Source of the DNA: Heterotrichella gracilis
Lineage: Eukaryota; Sar; Xanthophyceae; Tribonematales; Xanthonemataceae
DNA length: 64,000 bases
Direction: 5' to 3'
Assembly (NCBI GenBank): GCA_032358255.1
Contig: JAULBX010008883.1
Location: 62,001-126,000, forward strand
The position numbers and the translations under genes were made by a program. A model generated the notes under the pieces. The model was not told the origin of the DNA. It made no database searches and saw nothing but the letters and a program-made list of their open reading frames with translations. Position 1 is the first letter of the stretch; each line of letters opens with the position of its first letter. Below are positions 1-9,500 of this stretch, in pieces.

Positions 1-1208
1 GGGGGCATGGCGCATCCTGCCGCCAAGGTAAGGGCGAATTAGGGTAAATGCGGATATAAGGACCACAGAGATTGTAGTGGTGTTTGTTATCAATGATAAA
101 GCAATAGGGAGTTATGACAGCAAGGCCCAGTGCTGGCACGTGGCCTAGGGAACTTTGCAAGAAAAAGCGGGCTTTGCACATTGTGCTGCGCACAGCACCC
201 AATGACATCCAGCGCTGTGGGCTACGATTCTATCCCGTTGCTGTGAAGCAATGGTGCACAAACAGCTGTACCTCGTCTGCCAGCTCCAGTTGCTCAAGCC
301 GCTGGCACAGGGGGTCACTTGCTGTTGCTTGGGTGGGTGGCATGCCAGTGGCAATGGGGACATTGTCCACTGTGGGTGTTGCCGATGTAGACTCCATCCA
401 CGTGCTGTCTTCACACAGATAATGGCATAACTAGGTCACGCGCTTCCGCACAACCAGTTGTACATCCACCAGGTTGTGGGTCAAGTAGACTTGGTGTGTA
501 TGCATGCATGCAGGCATCGCCGAAATGTCCCTACGTAAACCCGGGGCAATAACAGGCGTAGCCCTCTTCAGTGTCGAGGATCAAAGACCTATTGCAAGTG
601 TCACTGCGCGTGCCTCGACGCGAAAGAAGCGTTCATATCGTCATACTGGATACACTCGAACGTCCACCAAACTTGTAAAATATGCCACCGCCCATTAGCG
701 ATTTAAGAAAGCGAAATACTGGCACAGAGGCTTTGTGCGCGTAAGCATAGCTATGTACGATACGGGGAGTTACCAGCCTGTGTGTAGCGTGAGCCAGAGG
801 GCATGTTGCTATGTATTTGCGGTTTGGGCGAACCGGATGCATGCATGCATAAAACCATTCTGGCAAACTTTAAAAATACTTTGGGCCGGTAGCTGTTGGC
901 GGGGTATACTTCGTTTTGCAATTTGCTGCTAGGCTAAGATCTGAAGTTACCACTGTAATGCAAGCACGCTGAGTCTACTTGACCCACACCCGATGGAGCC
1001 ACCACCCCGGAGGCTGGCCTGCCACCACCCACCGCGCCTGCTGTCCAATTCCCCAGTGGTGTTCCAGCAACTGGTGCAAATGAACTGCCGCCACTGTGCC
1101 AGCAACTTGGGCAACTGGACCTGGCAGAAGAGGTACAGCTATCTGTGCACCACTGCTTCACAGCATGGTTTTGCACTTTTTAGCTCGACTACGATGCACT
1201 GGCTGCGA
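1..1208. other. Non-coding flank downstream of RIB43A
   Basis: No convincing gene is visible. The stretch holds the 3' side of RIB43A, which ends at 1209 on the minus strand, a diverged inverted repeat described separately, and ATGCAT/GCATGC-rich tracts near 496-512 and 837-850. The short open frames here lack family resemblance and overlap the inverted repeat. Confidence 0.6.
236..1175. repeat. Diverged inverted repeat pair
   Basis: The segment at about 236-330 on the plus strand resembles the minus strand of about 1175-1080, beginning with the shared words GCTGTGAAGCA and TGGTGCACA. A second shared word, GTGGGTCAAGTAGACT, recurs at about 477-492 (plus) and in inverted form at about 975-990. 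The arms therefore extend roughly 236-500 and 1175-950, with internal differences. The right arm lies just past the RIB43A stop codon, within its likely 3' UTR. One shared frame reads like L-x-QL-x-LA-x-EVQL-x-VHHCFTA in both arms, so this may be a fragment of an old coding sequence copied twice. No transposase is visible. Confidence 0.5.
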
Positions 1209-3833
1209 CTATCTGTGGCTTGTGCCGAACTGCGCAAAGTACTGTGGTGTGACTTGGTTGGCGTAGACTTCTTGCATGTTCCTATCACGGATGACTTTCT
1301 GCACCATCTGCCCACGCAGGATGTTCCCAGCGTCTTGTGCTTGCTCTTGACGATGCTTTTGCACCTATCCATACCACACAGCTAATTAATCTGCTGCGCA
1401 AAGTCCCTGGACACCCCCCCCCACTCAGCGGGCCCCGAGCTTGTTAATTAATGTTGCAAAAACCCTAAACCCTTAGCCTGAGGGTATTTGGTACCCATGG
1501 AACTCATAAGCATCTGCTGACAAAATTGCAATTGCGATAACATTGCACATACAGTGCCACATATTCTTGCCGCAAGCGGCATGAAGCACGCCTCAAATCA
1601 CCACGTTGCGTTTTGGAATTATTGCACATTTTGCACTGCAGCACATATTGCCCTAATGCCACATCATGGAGGGCACACATGGATGCACACGTGGCCATGT
1701 AGGCAGCCTGGCCATACAGGACATATGTGTGCACAGATGCCGCAACATCCTTTGGCCGTATGCGTCTTACCTCGCAGTCAGCCAAGTGGCAGCGCTGCAG
1801 CATGGCCCGCTGTACGTGTGCCGCCTGCATCGCCTCTGCGCGCTGCTGTTGCTGCTGCATGGCATGCTCCTGCACCTGTTCCACCTGAGTCTGCCTAATG
1901 GACTGCAGCTGGGGGGAGTCCATGCCCTTCCAATGGTCACGGCGCACCCTGCAGATGCCAATGAGTCTGTCTGTCAGCCATAGATATCTAGCTGGACCAC
2001 TCCAAAGTTTGTTTGCACATGTGGATGTCGTCTGGATGTGAGGTTCATATTACATGGATGGTATGTACCTAATGGTTGGTCATTCACAGTCCAGCAAGCT
2101 GGCCCTGTGGTTGTGTAGGCACCTGTGGAGTTGCGAGTGTTGTTGCAGCTGCCCCTCGAGCACAGCATTGATGCCCATCAATATATGTGCACAGTCACAC
2201 ATCCATGCGCGCCCCTAATAGCATGCATCCTGGATGTGTACAAGATATTGTAGGCATCTACCTTGTGCACGGCTGCGCATCCAACACAATTGAGTGCGCA
2301 GCCCCACCTGTTGGGACTGATTGAGCTGGCAGCCTTGGACCTTGCTTCATTGAGCATGGGGCTGTTCAGCTGTGCACCTATGTCTGCAGCCTTGGTCTCT
2401 GCTTCCTGAGATGCATGCGCTGCCTCATCCTGGCGCCGCATGTATGCCAGGGACTGGTTGCTGCGCATTGTGTCCTTGTGGACCTCCCTCGTGCGTTTTT
2501 TCTCCTCCCCAATGCACTGCTGCTGCAGCTGCGCCTGGATGAGCATCTGCAATACAAACAGACGCGGCACATCATCTTGATGAGCAGCCTGTATTGCTGA
2601 ACGTATGTATACATTATGGACTCACATATGGCCATGCAATGGCATCTGAGCTGTCGTCAAACCTTGTTCATTTGTCCATGCATTTGCTGTAAAAAGCCTT
2701 TTGTGTGGATGCGTTGAAACGGGGAAATTGATGCAAATGGCATTTGCAGACATTGCATATTACAGATCTAGATGCACACCAAGGTCTGTACCATGTCATG
2801 TGCCTTCCTCTGCTGTGCAGCCTCCTGTTTGGCGTGCTGCTGCTGGTCTGCATGCTGCTGGTCCCACCACTTGTTGCACTGCGCCTGCTGCGTGGCTTTT
2901 CTGGTGCCAGCGCTGAGGTCCTCGCCCTGGAATTTCTGCAGGGAGGAGGGGCCGCAGCGCGGGTCCTCGTCACCAATGCGAGCTGGCGGTGACAGCTTGA
3001 TGTGGTCTGGCCTGTTGAGATCCCATTCCTTGGTGGTCGAGAACCCCTGTTAATGAGACCCAGATGCACTGGTCAGTGGTGTTGCAAGCTGCCGGGCTGT
3101 TGCAGCATAATGTAAGCCTGTAAGTGAGGGTAGGGATCCTATCACAACAGTGAAATGATGGTTCTTCTTTACCTGCCGTTGGGTTCTGTACTTTTGAACT
3201 GTGTGGTCCCCCACAGTCCTTGCAGTCTTCACCCCCTGCTGGTTGCACTGCGCCTGTTTGTCCAGTTCTTCCAGCTGCTTGAAGTATTGCCTGCATGACG
3301 TACAACGTTGTGTGAACCACGCAAGCGTAGAAGGTGTCAGTGCACAACTATAGTAGAGTGTGTCATGCTGTACTAATGATCTCTGGGTTGAGCGCATGCC
3401 AGAGTCTGTGTTTTGGGTTGGGCTGACACCAACCTGTCAGCAAAGTGGTCAGCCTGCTGCACAGCTGCCTTCTCTCTGACTTGCCTGTCTAACGCCTCTT
3501 TGTCAACCTGCAGTTGTTGTAGTTTTAGCTCACAAGCTCACTGAGCAACTTGACCAAAGTCCTTTCCCCAAGATCTGATTGACAAGGTTTCGGGACAGCA
3601 CCTCTAGATTTGTATATATTGTTACTTATGACTTCAACAGCTTGTAACGTTTGTACGTAAAAGCTTCAGAAACGACCTAGCGATCGTCCCCACGTCCCAC
3701 ATGCATGCATGCCTAGTTTCAACATTGCATTCAACTTTGCGCCACATACCCCAATCGTCCGCTGCTTCGGGTCCATGATGCGCTTCAAACGAGCAGCATC
3801 GTGGTTCGGAACTGTTCCCACAAGCCGGCCCAT
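1209..3833 (-). CDS. RIB43A: RIB43A flagellar protofilament-ribbon protein
   Basis: RIB43A family proteins are coiled-coil proteins of the doublet-microtubule protofilament ribbon in axonemes and basal bodies. Seven exons give 367 residues, close to the usual family length: 3833-3750, 3507-3434, 3290-3173, 3046-2792, 2546-2308, 1948-1771 and 1364-1209. All phases agree. The diagnostic blocks appear in family order. TIGVDKEALDRQVREK spans the first intron. DEDPRCGPSSLQKFQGEDL lies near residues 117-135. VRRDHWKGM lies near 258. The C-terminus reads EVYANQ followed by YFAQFGTSHR and a stop. Gln- and Glu-rich helices between the blocks fit a coiled coil. The start at 3833 gives the short N-terminus seen before the DKEAL block; I saw no better upstream start. 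An intact copy suggests that flagella are made in some life stage. Confidence 0.93.
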
Positions 3834-4625
3834 GATTATTGGGCTCCTTGGTGATCCCGCTGAAACGACCTCGACAACTCTTACAACGCAGATATTTAAA
3901 AGACGATACTATGCGGCATACACGAGGTCAGCAAAGGATTGTATCTTTGCTGCTAACTTGTGTTTACCTAAAAGCTCGATATCGCCCATTAAGGCAACCA
4001 ACCAATCGAGGCTTAGGCCCAACGGTTTAGGGTTAGATGTAGGGTAAGCAGTGAACTCTAGACCCTAGGCCCTAGGCTAGGGTTTCCCTGATCAACACAC
4101 TGCGATTGATTTGGAGATTTGGGTTACCAGCAATGCGATCAATCTCAACCCTAGACTTTGGGAATAGCAATACTCCACTTCATGAGCCTGCAGCTGCTCC
4201 TAGGAGTTTTATAGACATAAGCACTCTGTTGCTCTGTATTAAACAATGGTACAGAAACAACCATAAACCCAACTGAAAATTACCCACCCTCAAACCACCA
4301 AGCACTGACACAGGACCATGCTGCAATGCTGTCCAGATCCCATACAGCAGGCAAAACTACAAAGCTGCACTGCACGTATACATCACGCCTCGTGTAGTGG
4401 TGCAAGTGCTTCGTGCAAGTTGTTGACCCAAACTGAGACTGCTTACTGGCTTAGTGCTGCCGCTGCGCCATAAATGCATAAACAGCTCTAAGCCGTCATC
4501 ATGAACGTTCTTGTGGGTGTTGAAGTCTAAAAAATGTGAGAACAAGTTGTCTGCCACCGGAATCAGAAGCCCTAGGAGCTAGTGTTGCTGACCGTAGCGC
4601 AATGCTCGTCACTGGCAACCCCTGC
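3834..4625. other. Intergenic region upstream of RIB43A
   Basis: This separates the RIB43A start at 3833 from the end of the next minus-strand gene at 4626. It carries degenerate telomere-like heptamers (TTTAGGG and CCCTAGG types) at about 4020-4095. No gene is supported. A 112-residue plus-strand frame at 3709-4047 overlaps RIB43A exon 1 antisense and is rejected. Confidence 0.6.
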
Positions 4626-5965
4626 TCAGGACTGACACTGTGACATGATGCTCCCAACAGTGCTTGCAAAGTGGTCATCTGCCTCCACTGAATGGAGTCG
4701 GTTGCCTGCTGCCTGCTGCTTTTTCTCTGTGCTGTATCCCATGTACAATAACTCCTGCTGCAAAGCTTCAATTCTTCTGGCCATACGTCTGCAGCACAGG
4801 GCACGTGGAAGTTCATGGTCAAGCCAACCAGCCGACCAGCACCAGCACACCACTTCCACAAGCACGCAAGGGACTGCCGTACCTTCCACAGCCCATAAAG
4901 GGTGGAGCAAGTCAAGAAAACACCCAGGAGTGGAGAAAATCCCGGGTACACCACGTTCTGAGCAAACTGATCCAAGTCATCGCTCAGGAAGCCCTGCATG
5001 TTGGAGGCAAAGTCATGCCAAGGTAAAATTGCACAACTCCATGCCTTGCAAGGGCGTCATCCAATACTTTGTTCCATTTCCACTTGGCAGATGTTTCAAG
5101 ATGCATCGACCAACAGTAAAAAATTATTCATGCATGATTCAGAATGCAGTCACAAAATGGCAATCTGTGCAATGGAAGACCGTACCGAGGCTGCCAAAAA
5201 CAAGCCTGCCGCCAGAATGGTCGCAAAGAGCAGGCCTAGCAGGGTGAGAACAGCAGACTCTGCTTGCGACTCTGGGGTTTGTGGCCCGCCACCATATGCT
5301 TGCTCAACTTGCGGTGCAATGATCGTTGGCCCTGCCTTCTTCTTCTTTTTCCTTCTCTGCAAAATAGCACAAGGGCACGCATAGGTTTACAGCTGTATAT
5401 AGCCAGTGCAAAGGGTATGCCCCCAAGGGACACGCAGTCTAGGATGAGGCTACTATCCAGTATGTAGTGCATGGCAAACAAGCTGGTGCACAGCTTACCA
5501 GCTGCTGTTCTATCAGGGAGTCTCCGTCATCGGCTTGTTCTACACTGGTCTGCGGATAGAAGGAGGCGGTCAGACTGCAACTTGTGGGTTGGGTTGTGGC
5601 GTGCTGTAAGGTGCAGTGTTCAGCTTCCAATCAAAAGCCAGTGACTGCAGAGAGCTATCCATACCGTTGAAGGTTGCTCACTATCCTTCTCCGCTGCTCT
5701 GAGAACCAGCTGAAGGCGCTGAGTGGAGCCAAGTCCACCCTGCATAGGCCACCCATAGTGAGATGGCAAGAACCGTGCAATAAACACCGCTATGAACTCA
5801 TCCGGACCATGTAAACACTATTGCTATGTAGTTACCAACCTTTCTGTGGAGGTTGCGTACGCAGCTAGGGCTTATCCGAGGTGCATGTGTGCTGGCTTTG
5901 AAGGCTGTGGCTTGGGCCCTCAGCCCGGATAGTGGGCGGAGGGCAACGGTAGCGGCGGTTGCCAT
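4626..5965 (-). CDS. Predicted plastid-targeted membrane protein of unknown function
   Basis: I do not recognise the family. Exons in frame are 5965-5840, 5739-5665, 5549-5499, 5356-5186 and 4993-4883, followed by a last exon ending at the stop at 4626. The N-terminus (MATAATVALRPLSGLRAQ onward) is rich in Ala, Ser and Arg and lacks acidic residues, as in chloroplast transit peptides. A basic run (RRKKKKK) at about residue 85 precedes a hydrophobic segment at about 119-141. A second hydrophobic stretch, PLLGVFLTCSTLYGLW, lies near 162-177 after the motif DLDQFAQNVVYPGF. The C-terminal exon encodes a helical, Gln-rich tail starting RRMARRIEALQQELLYMGYS. The join to that last exon does not work with a GT donor. 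A GC-AG intron starting just after 4876 would keep the frame. Predicted size is about 240 residues, probably in a plastid membrane. Confidence 0.6.
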
Positions 5966-6570
5966 GTTGCCAAACAACCCTGAATGAAAACCCGGTGCCC
6001 GCTGCACTTCGCTGCTTGCAACGGCTATGTGTGCCAGCACAAACCTTATCCACAAAAGGATGAACAGTGCGACCAAAGGCAACTTGTCTGGCGCGTGTGA
6101 ACAGCAGATGGGTGGACAACTTAAGCTCAGCCAGAAAAAAGTAGCTGGCTATACTGGGATGAATACTTAGGGTGGAAGAGTGAACTTGCTATTTGCATGC
6201 ATGCACCAGGTGTTGTACAATTGTTAATGCATGCATACGGCCACTCCCCCGTTGGGCTGACGACCTTTCTCAACCTGAATGTGGGCGATGCATTGATGAA
6301 CGCGCACTCTGCAAAGAAAGTGAAAGCGAGGTCGACAGGAGCTCAGTACCAAACTTTCGTAGCAAAGAGGCAGTTTGAAGGGTCAAGGGTCCGATGCAAG
6401 CGTAGTCCTGTGCACAGATCACTCGTGGTTGGTTCACCTACCCACTTTCCCGCCCTCTCAACCTATGCAACAGGGTACGTAACCGGTAGCAAACCGTTCT
6501 TTTGCGCTCCCCATGGCCGCCCTGTAGCTGCATCACACTGCTTTACCCTCCTGAGGATCGTCCAGCCAGC
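5966..6570. promoter_or_regulatory. Shared divergent upstream region
   Basis: About 600 bases separate two divergent start codons, those of the plastid membrane protein (5965, minus) and cycloartenol synthase (6571, plus). The region should hold both promoters. GCATGCATGC-type palindromes lie at 6196-6205 and 6226-6235. No TATA box could be assigned with confidence. Confidence 0.45.
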
Positions 6571-9500
6571 ATGTGGCGGCTCAAGTGCGCCCAGGAGACC
6601 GCTGGGCACCCCCTCCTGGTCACCCTCAATGACTTCCAAGGCAGGCAGGTGTGGGAATACGACCCCACAGCGGGCACCAGTGAGGAAAGGGAGAAAGTGG
6701 AGGAGCTGCGCCAGCAATACACAGCCAACAGGCACAAACAGCACCACAGCGCAGATGAGCTCCTAAGGTTGCAATGTGCCACCAAGCCCAGGAGGCCCAG
6801 CCAGCCCCCCACGTTGACCGGTGACCAACCAGCAACCGAGGCCCAGGTGGAGGACACCATGCGCCATGGCCTGTCGTTCTATGAAACCCTGCAAATGGAT
6901 GATGGCCACTGGCCCGGGGACTATGGCGGCCCCATGTTCCTCATGCCAGGCATGGTGATCGCCTGCTATGCCACCGGCGTGCTTGACCAGGTGCTGTCCA
7001 TCCACCACAAGAAGGAGATGGTGCGCTACCTGATGAACCACCAGAACGAGGACGGGGGCTTTGGGCTGCACATTGAGGGGACATCAACCATGTTCGGGAC
7101 TGCGCTCAGGTGACACCTGCACCACTACTGCTCTATGGATGCCTCAAACCATGAGCGTTCTTCTAATGTCTCCACCCTGATTAATTCATACACTATTTTA
7201 TCAAGTTTTCAGCTGTGGTGCTTTTTGCAGCTATTGCGTGCTTCGCATTCTGGGCTTGGACTCTGATGACAAGGTCTGCGAGCGAGCAATGGAGTGGGTA
7301 CGTGCTGTACTCTGGTCATAGATTACTCGAACGTTCAAGCCATTCCATATCAATCCCTGCATGCCCGGCATCAATCCCTGTGCACAGCAGGCTTGGTAGC
7401 ACTGCCGCAAGCATCCATGCACTGTCCCATAACTCGCACCAGGCAAAACTGCTGCGCCCAATAATGCATGCCTGGACCCAGCATGATGCCAGCTCACTCC
7501 ACCCGCTCCCATAGCAACCTTGCTGCTACCATTGCATGGCGTGCACATGGTCGGGCCTTGGAAAGCTGCCAACCCCATGGTCACGTTGAAAACCCTGTGA
7601 ATGCATTGGAAAACCCTATGGTCACATTGACACCCCACTGCCACAGATCCACTCCCGCAAGGGTGCCAACTACGTGTCCTCCTGGGGCAAGTTCTGGCTG
7701 GCAGTGCTGGGCGTGTACTCCTGGGATGGAATGAACCCCATGCCGCCAGAGATGTGGCTGCTGCCCTACTCCGCATGGACCGGCATCGGCTGGCTGCACC
7801 CAGGCAGGTTCTGGTGCCACTGCAGAATGGTACGTCGTGCTGAATCATGAGAACCAGTTGAAGTTTTTTTTGTTATATTATACAAGATGTACAAGGATTT
7901 TTTTTTCCATCAAATTACTTACAAGATTTATTTTACATTTTCAGTTGAAAATTTCCGTTTGTTGGTTGACGGCATCATCAGATCAGCACTGCCAATCACC
8001 CAGCATGGCCTAATGCAGGGGTCAATTCACATTCCTCCGCTCCATCTCCCTCCCCTCTCCCTGACATGTATACCTCCCCATGAGCTACATGTACATGCAT
8101 ACTCCTAATTAACCCCCATCTATCCCATGCTTCCTCCCATCCTTCCCCACCACACCCACCCCGCCCCCTCCCCCAGGTGTACCTCCCCATGAGCTACATG
8201 TACGGCAAGCGGGGCACTGCCAAGCCCACCCCCCTCACCGAGGCGCTGCGCCAGGAGCTGTACACGCAGCCCTACGCATCCATAGACTGGAACGCGGCCC
8301 GCAACCAGTGCGCTGCAGAGGACATGTACTACCCACACCCCATGGTGCAGGTGAGGGCCGCAAACTCTAACTTCTAAACCCTAAATCCTCCCTGGGCTAC
8401 AGTACCCAAGGTTGAAGTCTGCCAATCTACTCCACCTTTCGTCACTCGCATCAGTTTGCAACTGCATTTACGTGCATGCCCCATCTATCGCATTGTACTG
8501 TGCGGCTTCACTAAGTTACAAAACAAACAAACAAAAGGCATTCCCAGCCGTCATTGGCATATTGCCTTCACTAAGTTACTTTTGTTGTTTTCACTTTCTG
8601 GAAAAAATGGGTGGCTTTTTGTGTGGGCTGCGCCAAGCAATCGACATCGAGACTTGGAACCCCCTTGCTTCCCCCGGTGTGTGCGTGTGCAGGACGTGTT
8701 GTGGTGGACCCTGTACCAGGCAGAGGGTCTGCTCAAGGGGTCGTGGCTGAGGCGCAAGGCACTGGAGGAGGCAATTGCACACATACATTACGAGGTGGGT
8801 GTGGGAGGGTGGGTGGCGCCAGGGGCGCACATGGGATGGGAACGGGGTTGTTTGTGTGAGGGTGGGGGCGTTCTGTGAGGGTGGGTATGGGGTTAGGACC
8901 TATGCATCGACCAGGAATGTGGGCTTTTTTGTGTTTGAGAAGGGGGCTGTGACCATGCGCTCAACCTGTGAGAACCGCGGGAAGGTGTCAGGAGGAGATG
9001 GGCATTGTGCACGTCTTGTGGAAGCGGCGTGGGTATGGACACATAGTCAGCTGTGCATGATAACCAGCACCCCAGGTGAAATCGTTTCTATCACGCCTCC
9101 CCTGAAACCTGCGTCCCCTTGCTCTAGGATGAGAACACGCGCTACATCGACATTGGCCCGGTGAACAAGGCGCTCAACATGCTGTGCTGCTGGTTTGAGA
9201 ACCCAGACTCACTGGAGTTCAAAACGTATGCCCCCTCACCAAAACCCTGTCCATACGCGCCGCCATGTGGATGTAACCCGATTACAACATGTTATTGGTT
9301 GACTATTCATCAAATAAATAAAAAGTCTATTATGCACTATTATGACCAAAAACAAAACAAAAACCACTGTTGTAATTTACCTCCTTCCCCTTTCCCCCCC
9401 TTCTCCAGGCACATCCCCCGCCTGTTTGACTACCTATGGGTGGCCGAGGATGGCATGAAGATGCAGGGCTACAACGGGTCGCAGGCCTGGGACACAACAT

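Noticed and set aside
1365-1770. A RIB43A gene lacking its C-terminus
   Set aside because: The missing end was found as a last exon at 1364-1209, with the family's closing FGTSHR and correct phase.
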